A stretch of 64,000 bases of DNA. Origin: DALYJJ01 sp031969915 (GTDB lineage Bacteria; Acidobacteriota; Terriglobia; Bryobacterales; Bryobacteraceae). The notes beneath the pieces were generated by a model. That model did no database searches, had not been told where the DNA came from, and worked only from the letters and a program-made list of their open reading frames with translations. Both the position numbers and the translations under genes were made by a program. Of the stretch, positions 1 through 8,299 are shown in pieces. How positions within the stretch are numbered: the stretch's first letter is position 1; every line of letters starts with the position of its first letter. Location of the stretch: assembly GCA_031969915.1 (NCBI GenBank), contig DALYJJ010000004.1, positions 1-64,000 on the forward strand. Direction: 5' to 3'.

Positions 1-377
1 TGGTGATTCAGCCCGTCACCGTAGGCGGCGACGCTGGACATGAAGATGTAGCGATGCAGTTTGTCGCCCGCGGCTTTGGCGGTTGCCTCGACATGGGCCG
101 CGGTGGTGCCGCGCTCCCAATCGTAAACGTTGTCGAAGACGACCTCAAACCCCTTACCGGCCAGGGCGGCGCGCACGGCATGGGGGTCGTTGCGGTCGGC
201 GGTGAGGTTGGCGACCTTCCGGCCGAGCTCGTGCGACGCGCGCCGGTGCATGACGGTGACGTCGTGTCCCGCCTTGACGAGTTCGCACACCAAGCGGCGC
301 CCGATAAACAGCGTGCCGCCGATGACCAGAATTTTGCGTGGGCGAAACGCCCCGTTAGTCGTAGTATTCGAGCCCAA
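1..377 (-). CDS. NAD-dependent epimerase/dehydratase family protein, N-terminal part (cut by window edge)
   Basis: The visible 125 residues begin with a Rossmann nucleotide-binding fold: KILVIGGTLFIGRRLV is the glycine-rich GGTxFIG loop of extended short-chain dehydrogenases, and further on there are FDNVYD and IFMSSVAAYG, the strand carrying the active-site Ser region. The family acts on nucleotide sugars or related substrates; this substrate cannot be told. No in-frame ATG precedes the domain. The best start is TTG at 377, which overlaps the end of the inositol phosphate synthase gene by about 23 bases and suggests translational coupling. The C-terminus lies outside the window. Confidence 0.75.
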   Translation of the reverse strand, partial: MGSNTTTNGAFRPRKILVIGGTLFIGRRLVCELVKAGHDVTVMHRRASHELGRKVANLTADRNDPHAVRAALAGKGFEVVFDNVYDWERGTTAAHVEATAKAAGDKLHRYIFMSSVAAYGDGLNH

Positions 378-1674
378 GGTGCGTAATCAGATCCTCGCCG
401 CGCATCCAGCGAAGCGTGTTCTTCAGCTTCATGAGCTGGATAAAGATGTCGTGCTCGGGGTAGAGCCCGGGAGCGGTCATCGGCGCCTTGAAGTAGAAAC
501 TCAACCACTCCTGAATGCCGCGCATGCCGCAACGCTGGGCGAGGTCGAGCAAGAGAACGAGGTCGAGCACCAGCGGCGCGGCGAGAATGGAGTCGCGGCA
601 GAGGAAGTCGATCTTGATCTGCATCGGATAGCCGAGCCACCCGAAGATATCGATGTTGTCCCACCCCTCTTTGGCGTCACCGCGGGGCGGGTAGTAATTG
701 ATGCGGACGGCGTGATAGAGGTCCTTATAGAGCTTGGGGTAGAGTTCCGGCTGGAGGATGTGCTCCAGAACGGAGAGCTTGGTTTCCTCCTTGCTCTTGA
801 ACGAGCCGGGATCCTCGAGAACTTCGCCGTCGCGGTTACCGAGGATGTTGGTGGAGAACCAGCCGGACATACCGAGCATGCGCGCCTTGAGCCCCGGGGC
901 GAGGAGCGTCTTCATGAAGGTCTGGCCGGTCTTGAAGTCCTTGCCGGCGATGGGGACGTTACGTTCTCTGGCCAGCTCCATGATGGCGGGAGCGTCGACG
1001 GTGAGGTTCGGCGCGCCGTTGGCGAAGGGCACGCCGCATTGCAGCGCGGCGTACGCATAGATCTGGCTGGGCGCGACGTCCGGATCGTCTTTCTGGAGCC
1101 CGCACTCGAAATCCTTGAGCGTCTGGTGGACCTGCGCGGGCTTATGGAAGACCTCGGTGGAGCCGCACCAGATCATCGCGAGCCGGTCGCACTGGTTCTG
1201 CTTCCGGAAGGTCTCGATGTCTTCGATCAGCGCCTGGGCCTTGTCCATCTTGGAGCCCTGGGTCTTGACGTTGGGACCGTCGATGCGGCGCACGTAATCG
1301 TGATCGAAGACCGCCTTCATGGGTTTGATTGCGGAAAGCGGCGTCTTCACCTTCTCGAGAAGGGACTTTTCGAGGACCTGGGCGTGCATCGCCGATTCGT
1401 AGGCGGTGTCCTCAAAGATGTCCCAGCCGCCGAAGACGAGTTGATTGAGGTTGGCGAGGGGAACAAAGTCCTTGATGCGAGGGGAACGGCCGTCGGTGCG
1501 CTTGCCGAGGCGGATGGCCGCCATCTGGGTGAGGGAGCCAACGGGCTCTGCGAGGCCGCGCTTGACGGCTTCCACACCGGCCATGAACGTGGTGCTGACT
1601 GCGCCAATGCCGGGAATCAGAATACCGAGTTTGCCATCCGCGGGAGCGATTCGAACGTTATCATTGCCTGACAA
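355..1674 (-). CDS. Inositol-3-phosphate synthase
   Basis: A 439-aa protein that should convert glucose 6-phosphate to 1L-myo-inositol 1-phosphate using bound NAD. The N-terminus GILIPGIGAVSTTFMAG is the NAD-binding glycine-rich motif of the bacterial branch of this family, and the central and C-terminal parts (for example SGWFSTNILGNRDGEVL) are typical of it. The start is chosen as TTG at 1674 because AAGGAG lies 7 bases upstream (1682-1687); an upstream in-frame start at 1713 would add 13 unrelated residues. The downstream gene overlaps its end. The product could feed inositol lipids or osmolytes; the epimerase next door is the only local clue. Confidence 0.9.
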   Translation of the reverse strand: MSGNDNVRIAPADGKLGILIPGIGAVSTTFMAGVEAVKRGLAEPVGSLTQMAAIRLGKRTDGRSPRIKDFVPLANLNQLVFGGWDIFEDTAYESAMHAQVLEKSLLEKVKTPLSAIKPMKAVFDHDYVRRIDGPNVKTQGSKMDKAQALIEDIETFRKQNQCDRLAMIWCGSTEVFHKPAQVHQTLKDFECGLQKDDPDVAPSQIYAYAALQCGVPFANGAPNLTVDAPAIMELARERNVPIAGKDFKTGQTFMKTLLAPGLKARMLGMSGWFSTNILGNRDGEVLEDPGSFKSKEETKLSVLEHILQPELYPKLYKDLYHAVRINYYPPRGDAKEGWDNIDIFGWLGYPMQIKIDFLCRDSILAAPLVLDLVLLLDLAQRCGMRGIQEWLSFYFKAPMTAPGLYPEHDIFIQLMKLKNTLRWMRGEDLITHLGLEYYD

Positions 1675-1780
1675 GTGCCATCTCCTTGGCGAGCGTGCGG
1701 CCGGGCCTCTCACCGCGGCTCGCGTAACGCCGCAAGTGTGAACTCAGAGGATCACGGAACGTCGGAAAAATGACCCGAAT

Positions 1781-1789
1781 TGTTATACT
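1781..1789 (+). promoter_or_regulatory. Extended -10 promoter of the LytTR regulator gene
   Basis: TG-T-TATACT is an extended -10 element ending 9 bases before the ATG at 1799. No Shine-Dalgarno sequence lies between them, so the mRNA probably starts at or within a few bases of the start codon. No good -35 is visible, as expected for an extended -10. Confidence 0.5.
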
Positions 1790-1798
1790 AGCAACTTC

Positions 1799-2578
1799 AT
1801 GCAGCATCGCGCGACGAGCACCCTATCGACCGTCCTTGTCGACGACGAGCAACTGGCGCGAGAGGAACTGGCGTTTCTGCTCCGCGACTTCCCGGACATC
1901 GAAATCGTGGCCACGGCGGCGAACAGCGTCGAGGCCGTTCAAGTGATCGAAGAGATGGAGCCGGACCTGGCGTTCCTGGACGTCCAGATGCCGGGCAGCG
2001 ATGGCTTGAGCGTGGTGCGGGAGCTGCGCGAGAAGAACGTTCCGCTGCCGCATTTCATCTTCGCCACGGCCTACGATCAGTATGCGATCGAAGCCTTCAA
2101 GCTGGAGGCGATGGACTACCTGTTGAAGCCGGTGGAGCGGGAACGGCTGGAGTTGACCGTGGACCGCGCGCGGCGGGCGATCTTCGACAAGCGGCAGGCG
2201 GCGGCCGAAGCCGCGCCTTCGGCGACGAAACCCGCCTTGCAGCGCACGAAGCTGCTGGTCAAAGCGGCCAACCGGAACTTCATCATCGACGCCAACGACG
2301 TGATCTACGCGACCATCGAGGACGGTCTGATCACGGTGGTGACGACGACCATCGAAGGCATTTCGAACTACCGAACGATCGAGGAACTGCAGTCGAACCT
2401 GGACGCGGACACGTTCTGGCGCGTGCACCGCTCCTACCTGGTGAACATCAACCGGATCCGTGAAGTGATTCCGTGGTTCAAGTCGTCGTATCAACTCAAG
2501 ATGGACGACAAGAAGCAGACCGAGGTCCCGGTGAGCCGGGTGCAGACCAAGCGGCTGCGGGCCCTGCTGAAGCTCTAA
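1799..2578 (+). CDS. LytR/AlgR-type response regulator (REC-LytTR)
   Basis: A 259-aa cytoplasmic two-component regulator. Residues 10-130 form a receiver domain with acidic pair D15/D16, phospho-acceptor D61 (in FLDVQMPG), T90 and K110 (DYLLKP). Residues about 150-259 form a LytTR DNA-binding domain, ending FWRVHRSYLVNINRI ... VPVSRVQTKRLRALL. Such proteins bind direct repeats upstream of targets, usually after phosphorylation by a membrane LytS-like kinase; no such kinase is adjacent. A 9-base gap separates its stop from thiG, with which it has no functional link. Confidence 0.92.
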   Translation: MQHRATSTLSTVLVDDEQLAREELAFLLRDFPDIEIVATAANSVEAVQVIEEMEPDLAFLDVQMPGSDGLSVVRELREKNVPLPHFIFATAYDQYAIEAFKLEAMDYLLKPVERERLELTVDRARRAIFDKRQAAAEAAPSATKPALQRTKLLVKAANRNFIIDANDVIYATIEDGLITVVTTTIEGISNYRTIEELQSNLDADTFWRVHRSYLVNINRIREVIPWFKSSYQLKMDDKKQTEVPVSRVQTKRLRALLKL

Positions 2579-2587
2579 ACTAGAAGC

Positions 2588-3364
2588 ATGAGCGACACAT
2601 TGCGCATCGCGGGACGCGAGTTCCGGTCCCGCCTGTTTGTGGGCACGGGGAAGTACCGGAGTCACCAGGAAATGGCCCGCTGCCATGAAGCGTCGGGCGC
2701 GGAAGTGGTGACCGTAGCGGTGCGGCGTGTCAATCTGACGGACCGCACGAAGGAAAGTCTGCTCGACTACGTCGACCGCGCGAAGTACTTCCTGTTGCCG
2801 AACACGGCGGCGTGCTACACGGCGGACGAAGCGATTCGGACGGCGCGACTGGGGCGCGAAGTGGGGCTCTCGCACTGGGTCAAGCTGGAAGTGATCGGAG
2901 ACGAGCGGACGCTGTTTCCAGACAACGAAGGGTTGCTGGAGGCGACGCGGGTGCTGGTGAAGGAAGGCTTCGTGGTTCTCCCCTACACGAACGACGACCT
3001 GGTGAACGCGAAGAAACTGGTGGACGCGGGCGCGGCGGCGGTGATGCCGCTGGCGGCGCCGATCGGCAGCGGCCTGGGCATTCAGAACATCAACAACCTG
3101 CGGATCATTCGCGAAATGATCACCGAGGTGCCGCTGATCGTGGACGCGGGGGTGGGAACGGCGTCGGACGTGGCGGTGGCGATGGAGTTGGGCTTTGACG
3201 GCGTGCTGCTGAATACGGCGATCGCGGCGGCGGACGATTCAGTGAAAATGGCGGAGGCGATGAAGCACGCGACGATCGCGGGACGGGCGGCGTTTCTGGC
3301 CGGCCGGATGCCGAAGAAGCTCTACGCCACGGCCAGCAGCCCGATGGAAGGCGTCGTACGCTGA
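2588..3364 (+). CDS. thiG: Thiazole synthase ThiG
   Basis: A 258-aa TIM-barrel enzyme that makes the thiazole phosphate ring of thiamine from deoxyxylulose 5-phosphate, ThiS-thiocarboxylate and dehydroglycine. VTVAVRRVNL near residue 41 and the Schiff-base lysine K99 in HWVKLEVIGD are diagnostic, as is the C-terminal phosphate loop region AGVGTASDVAVAMELG. Length is normal. No thiS, thiF, thiO/H or thiE lies nearby and no TPP riboswitch is seen upstream. TAAACT at 2576-2581, overlapping the stop of the regulator gene, sits 6 bases before the ATG, which fits a leaderless start better than the weak AGAAG. Confidence 0.95.
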   Translation: MSDTLRIAGREFRSRLFVGTGKYRSHQEMARCHEASGAEVVTVAVRRVNLTDRTKESLLDYVDRAKYFLLPNTAACYTADEAIRTARLGREVGLSHWVKLEVIGDERTLFPDNEGLLEATRVLVKEGFVVLPYTNDDLVNAKKLVDAGAAAVMPLAAPIGSGLGIQNINNLRIIREMITEVPLIVDAGVGTASDVAVAMELGFDGVLLNTAIAAADDSVKMAEAMKHATIAGRAAFLAGRMPKKLYATASSPMEGVVR

Positions 3365-3928
3365 ATGCGGGTCGCGATTCTCTCCGACATCCACGACAAC
3401 CTCTGGAACGTGAGCACGGCGATCCGCCACGCTCGCGAGATGAACTGCGAGGCGCTGCTTTGCTGCGGCGATCTCTGTTCGCCGTTTGTGATGGACCGGT
3501 TGCGGCTGTTCACCGGCGCGGTGCATATCGTTTTCGGCAACAACGACGCCGACCTGTTCCGGATCACGAAGAAGTCCGACGATCGCGTGAAGGTGCACGG
3601 GGAGTTCTTCGAGGGCAAGTTCGGCGGGCGGCGCGTAGCGATGCAGCATTTCGACACCATCGCGCGCGGGCTTGCGCACTCGGGGTTGTATGACCTGGTC
3701 TGCTACGGCCACAATCACGTGTTCCGAGTGACGCGCGTGAACCAGACGCTGGCGGTGAATCCCGGACCGATCATGGGCGCCGCGGGGTTTACGGCGAAAG
3801 GCTGGGAGGACGTCCCGCCAACCTACGTGATCTACGACACCGACAGCGGCGGCGTGGCGGCGTTCCGAGTGGCGCCGGGGGGCGGCGTCGAGCGCCACGA
3901 GTTCCAGATCGGCAGCGGCTGGGAGTAA
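3365..3928 (+). CDS. YfcE/MJ0936-type metallophosphoesterase
   Basis: A 187-aa calcineurin-like phosphodiesterase. The metal-binding set is complete: D8 and H10 (SDIHDN), D36 (CCGDLC), N59 (FGNND), and GHNH near residue 117. Relatives hydrolyse phosphodiester model substrates and the physiological substrate is usually unknown. The ATG directly follows the thiG stop with no spacer, so translation is likely coupled to thiG. The C-terminal 30 residues are family-variable. Confidence 0.88.
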   Translation: MRVAILSDIHDNLWNVSTAIRHAREMNCEALLCCGDLCSPFVMDRLRLFTGAVHIVFGNNDADLFRITKKSDDRVKVHGEFFEGKFGGRRVAMQHFDTIARGLAHSGLYDLVCYGHNHVFRVTRVNQTLAVNPGPIMGAAGFTAKGWEDVPPTYVIYDTDSGGVAAFRVAPGGGVERHEFQIGSGWE

Positions 3929-3929
3929 C

Positions 3930-4877
3930 TCAGACGAAGCGCAAACCGTATTTCGCGCCCTCGCGCGTCATGCGGTCGAGTTGCGCGGCGTAGCCCGGCG
4001 GCAGATCTCCGAGCGGCGGCACCTCGAGCTTCGGTGCGGGGCGCGAGAACTGCATAAAGAACTCCTCGATACCACCGGGCGTGGCCATGATCAGGGCCGT
4101 GGCGGTGGGAGTGAGTAGTTGGAACGAGTGCGGGACCCGCTTGGGCAAGTACACACAGGAGCCGGGCGTAGCGTGCAACTCCTGATCCGCCACCTTGAAT
4201 TCGGCGACGCCGTTCAGCATGTAGAAGAACTCGTCTTCGTTTTCGTGAACATGCGGAGGAGGTTCCAGGCCGCGATGGGCGGTGGCCTGCATTAGCGCGT
4301 AGCGGCCCTCCGTCTGGCGGCTGCCGGCCAGGAAGGTGAGCAAATGCGTGGCGTACCAGTAAGCACTGCCGGGCGCAACCCGGTTGACAAAGGCCATGGG
4401 CTGCGGACCGGAGACAGCGGTATCGGGTAGGAATTCGAGGCCGAACTCGGCGGCCGATTCGGGCGACATGCGGGCAAAGAAGTGTTCGAAACCGCCGGGG
4501 CTGACAAAGAGCAGGATCCGGGCGTGAGAGGACCGGACGGCGAAAGTGTGGGGAAGGTTCTTCGGCAGAAAGACGAAATCACCGCGGCGTCCGGAGAATA
4601 GCTGATTCCCGGCGCGGACTTCGAGCGAGCCGTCGAGGATGTAGAACGCCTCGTCTTCGCGGGTGTGCCGGTGTGGCGGGGGTTCGCTGCCCGGACGGAG
4701 GTCCATTTCGACCAGGCTCGCGGAAGCGCCGGTGACGCTGGCAGGAGCCAGGTAGGAAACCGAGAAGCTCGGGAGTTCGACAGTGTTCGCCGAGTGGGCG
4801 ACGGCGAGGCTCGGCTGAGCCGCGGCGGAAACGCTCATACCCAGAACGCGCAAGGGGAGCGAAAAGCGGCTCACCAT
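3930..4877 (-). CDS. Exported bicupin protein
   Basis: A 315-aa protein with two cupin domains, one at about residues 45-150 (PPHRHTREDEAFYILDG then LPKNLPHTF) and one at about 195-290 (PPPHVHENEDEFFYMLNG then LPKRVPHSF). Both keep the HxH...E...H metal ligands, so each may bind a metal. Residues 1-26 look like a secretion signal, with a basic start and SVSAAAQPSLA. It may be a dioxygenase or a binding protein; the substrate is not evident. The stop is convergent with the phosphodiesterase gene (1-base gap). The start codon lies only 17 bases from the divergent start at 4895. Confidence 0.82.
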   Translation of the reverse strand: MVSRFSLPLRVLGMSVSAAAQPSLAVAHSANTVELPSFSVSYLAPASVTGASASLVEMDLRPGSEPPPHRHTREDEAFYILDGSLEVRAGNQLFSGRRGDFVFLPKNLPHTFAVRSSHARILLFVSPGGFEHFFARMSPESAAEFGLEFLPDTAVSGPQPMAFVNRVAPGSAYWYATHLLTFLAGSRQTEGRYALMQATAHRGLEPPPHVHENEDEFFYMLNGVAEFKVADQELHATPGSCVYLPKRVPHSFQLLTPTATALIMATPGGIEEFFMQFSRPAPKLEVPPLGDLPPGYAAQLDRMTREGAKYGLRFV

Positions 4878-4882
4878 GGGCG

Positions 4883-4888
4883 GATAAT
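4883..4888. promoter_or_regulatory. Shared divergent -10 core in a 17-bp spacer
   Basis: GATAAT reads toward the gene at 4895 and its complement, GATTAT if shifted by one base, reads toward the cupin gene at 4877. Each lies 6 bases from its start codon and no Shine-Dalgarno is possible in the remaining bases. This looks like two overlapping leaderless promoters back to back. Confidence 0.4.
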
Positions 4889-4894
4889 CGAAGC

Positions 4895-5131
4895 ATGGCT
4901 AGAGGCTGGGAGAGCAAGTCGGTGGAGGAACAGCAGTCCGCCCGCGAGGAGCGCGCGGTGCACCCTCGCCTGACGCCGGAAGAGATGGAGCGCAAGTCAA
5001 AGCGGGAGAGCCTGTCGCTGGATCGAACGCGGCTACAGCGGGAACTGCAGCAGGCGTGCAACGCGCGGCATCGCGGGATGCTGGAACAGGCGCTGGCGCA
5101 TATCGAAGCGGAGATTGAGAAGTTAGGGTGA
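4895..5131 (+). CDS. Small conserved charged protein, function unknown
   Basis: A 78-aa, strongly charged, probably all-helical protein starting MARGWESKSVEEQQ, a start I associate with small acidobacterial proteins of unknown function. Residues 33-78 could form a coiled coil (RLQRELQQACNARH ... LAHIEAEIEKLG). No membrane segment, signal or catalytic motif. The ATG has a -10-like GATAAT 6 bases upstream and no ribosome-binding site. Its 3' end overlaps the last codons of the opposite-strand fusion gene by 9 bases. Confidence 0.65.
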   Translation: MARGWESKSVEEQQSAREERAVHPRLTPEEMERKSKRESLSLDRTRLQRELQQACNARHRGMLEQALAHIEAEIEKLG

Positions 5132-7225
5132 CGGGGTGAGCCTGAGGGCGATGGCCTCCTCCTCCGCCGCCTCCTCGTGACGGCCCGCGGCAGCGAGCGC
5201 TTCGGCCAGCATGCGATGGGGCTCGGGATCGTGCGGGGCGAGCCGGATGGCTTCGTGGCACCAGTTGGTGAAGGCCCGCACCTCATTGGTGAGCCGGGAG
5301 AGACGGGCCAGTTCCTTGCAGGCGGCGGCGTGTCCGGGGTCTAATTCCACGGCCTTTTCCAACGCCGTGAAGGCCTCCGCCAAGCGGCCTTCGCGGGCGT
5401 GGGTGAGGCCGTCTCTAAACGCCTGGTCAGCGGGGCCGCAGTCGAGGATCAGCTCCATGTGACAGGCGCCTTCGACGGGTTGAGCGGTGTAGGGCGGGAT
5501 CTCGCGAAACCCTAGGGCGCGGTAGAGCGCCTGGGCAGTGGCCATGGTGGGCAGCGTATCGAGCAGGAGGCGGCGGTAGCCGGCGGCGCGGGCGCGTTCG
5601 ACAACGGCGTTCACGAGCAGTTCCCCGATGCGGCGGCCGCGCGCGGCGGGGCGAACGTAGAGGCGTTTCATTTCGCCGGCGCCGGAGCCGAGGGGTCGGA
5701 GAGCGGCGGCGCCGACGGGGCCGGTTACGTCGAGAGCGAGCAAGAGGTGGCTGTAGACATCGGTGAGCGAAGCCAACTCCTTCTCAAAGGACTCGAAACA
5801 GAGGGTGCTGCCGACGCCGGCGGCGTACTCACGGAGGAGTTCGGTGAGAACGGGCAGTTGGGCAGGCGAGGCGTCAACCACCGAGGGTTGCGGATCGAGA
5901 AGGCCGGCGGCGAGAAGCGCGCGCACTTCGTCGCCGGGCCCCTGGCCGGAACGAAGAACCTCGGCGGTGGTGTGGGAACCGCGAAATTCGATCTGGAAGG
6001 GGGAGGCCACCAGGTAGGTGTATTCGCGGTTCTGCGGATCGTCGAGGGGGGCGCGGGTGGAGACTTGGATTCCGGGCACCGCGCGGAGGGGCAGGGGGAG
6101 CGGCCAGGGCGCCTGCGCCACCGCGAACGACCGCTCGACGGGCCTCGGATCGAAGCGCGGGGCGGCGGTCCGCCGGACGAGGGAGACCGCGTGGCGAGGG
6201 TGGGCGTGGCGTTCGAGTATGAGCATCACGTAACGAAACGACTCAATGCGGAGGCGGCGTAAAACGCTTTGCCAGCGGGACAGGTCGCCCTGCTCGGCGT
6301 GGCGGGGCGACCAGTTCTCGAGAACGACGGAGGCGGGGTTCAGTTCCGCGCGAGTGACGACGGCGAGATCGAACTCGGAATGCGCCTCTTTCAGCCAGCC
6401 GCGAATCCGCGATTCGATGGACTGGTCAGCGTACTGCGCCATGAGGGCGAGGCCGTAGAAGCGGCCGCCGGGATGGAGGTGGGCAGGGAGTCCTTCGATC
6501 ACGCGGCGGGTCAGTGTTTCGCCGTCGGCGCCGCCGTCGCGAAAGACCTGCGCAGCGCGAAGGGACGGAACGTAGGGAGGGTGTGCAGCGATGCGGTCGA
6601 AGGTACGGCGGCGCGCGGGCTGGTAGAGATCGCCGCGGGAGACGGTAACGTTCGAGAGGCCGTTGAGGCGGCGATTGAACTCGGCGAAGAGGCGCGAGCG
6701 CTCGGAGATGTCGAAGGCGAAGGCCTGCGTGGCGTAGCGGGAGGCGGCGATGACGGCGGCGGCGCCGGCCCCGGCGCAGAGTTCGAGAAACGCCGGGCAG
6801 GGCGCGGTGGGGAGGATCGAGAGGAACTCTTCGGTGTTGGCGCTGATCGCGGAGAAGACGCGCTCGGACGAAGCTTCGGGGAGTTCCCTGCCCCGGGTTC
6901 GGTCGGAGGCGATGTAGACGCCGTTCGTCGGGTAGAGGGTCACATCGGCGCTGCAGAGGCCTTCGTCGTGGACGATCAAACCGAGGTCCGTGAAGATCGG
7001 CCCGGCGGAACCGAGAGCCTCGCGGGGGACGGACTGGCCGAGAAGGAAGAGGTAGATCAGAACATCGAGGAGGTCTTCGGGCGGCTGGCCGGCGACGAGG
7101 TTGTTGGCATCGGAGAGGCGTCCGATCCCGAGGCGCTGAAGGACGGCCGGTTCGGTGAAGCCGGAGGCGATGAGGAATTCGCGAAGGCGGTCCAGTGCGG
7201 CCTGGGGGCCTAGAACGAGAGGCAC
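5123..7225 (-). CDS. Methyltransferase - GNAT acetyltransferase - TPR fusion protein
   Basis: A 700-aa, three-part protein. Residues 1-140 are a helical leader. Residues about 140-330 are a class I SAM methyltransferase (LELCAGAGAAA at 147-157, acidic AFDIS after strand 2, and PPYVP at 216-220, like the NPPY loop of N- or Q-methylating enzymes, with His replacing Asn in AHPPY). Residues about 480-610 are a GNAT acetyltransferase (VRPAARGRRIGELLVNA is the acetyl-CoA loop, ALYRALGF near the end). Residues 615-700 hold about two TPR units. Start is GTG at 7225; TAGCCT lies 7 bases upstream. A longer reading to 7645 is antisense to the next gene and rejected. Substrates unknown. Confidence 0.78.
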   Translation of the reverse strand: MPLVLGPQAALDRLREFLIASGFTEPAVLQRLGIGRLSDANNLVAGQPPEDLLDVLIYLFLLGQSVPREALGSAGPIFTDLGLIVHDEGLCSADVTLYPTNGVYIASDRTRGRELPEASSERVFSAISANTEEFLSILPTAPCPAFLELCAGAGAAAVIAASRYATQAFAFDISERSRLFAEFNRRLNGLSNVTVSRGDLYQPARRRTFDRIAAHPPYVPSLRAAQVFRDGGADGETLTRRVIEGLPAHLHPGGRFYGLALMAQYADQSIESRIRGWLKEAHSEFDLAVVTRAELNPASVVLENWSPRHAEQGDLSRWQSVLRRLRIESFRYVMLILERHAHPRHAVSLVRRTAAPRFDPRPVERSFAVAQAPWPLPLPLRAVPGIQVSTRAPLDDPQNREYTYLVASPFQIEFRGSHTTAEVLRSGQGPGDEVRALLAAGLLDPQPSVVDASPAQLPVLTELLREYAAGVGSTLCFESFEKELASLTDVYSHLLLALDVTGPVGAAALRPLGSGAGEMKRLYVRPAARGRRIGELLVNAVVERARAAGYRRLLLDTLPTMATAQALYRALGFREIPPYTAQPVEGACHMELILDCGPADQAFRDGLTHAREGRLAEAFTALEKAVELDPGHAAACKELARLSRLTNEVRAFTNWCHEAIRLAPHDPEPHRMLAEALAAAGRHEEAAEEEAIALRLTPSP

Positions 7226-7232
7226 TTTTCTC

Positions 7233-7251
7233 AGGCTAGCACTCGTACAAT
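7233..7251. promoter_or_regulatory. Divergent leaderless promoter pair
   Basis: TAGCCT on the minus strand (7238-7233) lies 7 bases before GTG 7225. TACAAT on the plus strand (7246-7251) lies 7 bases before ATG 7259. The two start codons are only 33 bases apart. Confidence 0.4.
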
Positions 7252-7258
7252 GGGAGCC

Positions 7259-8284
7259 ATGCTCGCGCTGGCCGTGGCATTCGTTTTGCAGTTCGCACCG
7301 GAAGGCGGTGCGCCGAACCGACAGCCGCAACTGGCGGCGATGGCGTCGCGCGTGGCGCTGGTGTACGGGGCAGGAGATCGGGTTCTGTTCCGCGCTTCGA
7401 CGGACGGGGGCAAGACGTTCGGCGGCGCGATCGAACTGCCGGTGAAGGGCAAGGTTGCGCTGGGGATGAGGCGCGGGCCGCGCGTGGCGGTGACGCGGCA
7501 CGGCTACACGGTGACCGCGATCGTGGGCGAGACGCTGCGCGGACAGGACGGCGACGTGGTCGCCTGGTACTCGGCGGACGGGAAAACGTGGAGCGAGGGG
7601 CGGCGGCTGAACTCCGTGGAGCGAGCGGGGCGCGAAGGGCTGCACGCGATGGCGGCGTCCGCGGATGGGCTGGCGGTGGCGGCGTGGCTCGACTTACGGG
7701 AGAAAGGCACCCGGGTGCGCGGCGCGGTTTCCGAGGACGGCGGCAGGAGTTGGAAGGAGGACCGGCTGATCTACGAATCTCCTTCGGGTTCGGTGTGCGA
7801 GTGTTGTCATCCGGAGCTGGCGGTGTCGGGGAAGCGGGTTTACCTGATGTTCCGGAACGCGATCGGCGGAACGCGGGATATGTTCCTGACGACGTCGGCG
7901 GACGGCGGGGCCACCTGGCCGTGGGCAAAGAAGCTGGGGACGGGAACGTGGAAGCTGGAAGCGTGCCCGATGGACGGTGGAGACCTTGACGTGGACGCCG
8001 CGGGGAAAATCCAAGCCGTGTGGCGGAGGGAGATGGGACTGTATCGCAGCGGGGCGGAAGGAGTGGAGGAGCAGATTGGAACCGGGAAGAACGCGGTGCT
8101 CGCGACGGCGGGTGGGCGGGCAGCGTTCGCCTGGATGGACGGCAAGGTGGTTCGGGTAACGCTCGGCGACGAGCGATGGGAGCGAGCCGGGGCGTGGCCG
8201 ACGATGGTGGCGGCGGGCTCGGGCGGCGTATTGGTGGCCTGGGAAGAGGCGGGCACGATCCGGGTCGAGCGCTTCGGCCTATGA
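7259..8284 (+). CDS. Secreted BNR-repeat (sialidase-like fold) protein
   Basis: A 341-aa exported protein with a short signal peptide (MLALAVAFVLQFA). Asp-box motifs of BNR repeats recur: STDGGKTF, SADGKTWSEG, SEDGGRSWKE and SADGGATW, giving a beta-propeller. The sialidase catalytic Arg triad is not evident, so it may bind rather than cleave glycans. CECCHPE in the middle is cysteine-rich and could bind metal or form disulfides. An ATG at 7250 overlaps the likely -10 TACAAT (7246-7251), so ATG 7259 is preferred. Confidence 0.75.
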   Translation: MLALAVAFVLQFAPEGGAPNRQPQLAAMASRVALVYGAGDRVLFRASTDGGKTFGGAIELPVKGKVALGMRRGPRVAVTRHGYTVTAIVGETLRGQDGDVVAWYSADGKTWSEGRRLNSVERAGREGLHAMAASADGLAVAAWLDLREKGTRVRGAVSEDGGRSWKEDRLIYESPSGSVCECCHPELAVSGKRVYLMFRNAIGGTRDMFLTTSADGGATWPWAKKLGTGTWKLEACPMDGGDLDVDAAGKIQAVWRREMGLYRSGAEGVEEQIGTGKNAVLATAGGRAAFAWMDGKVVRVTLGDERWERAGAWPTMVAAGSGGVLVAWEEAGTIRVERFGL

Positions 8285-8299
8285 CACAATACGAAGTTC

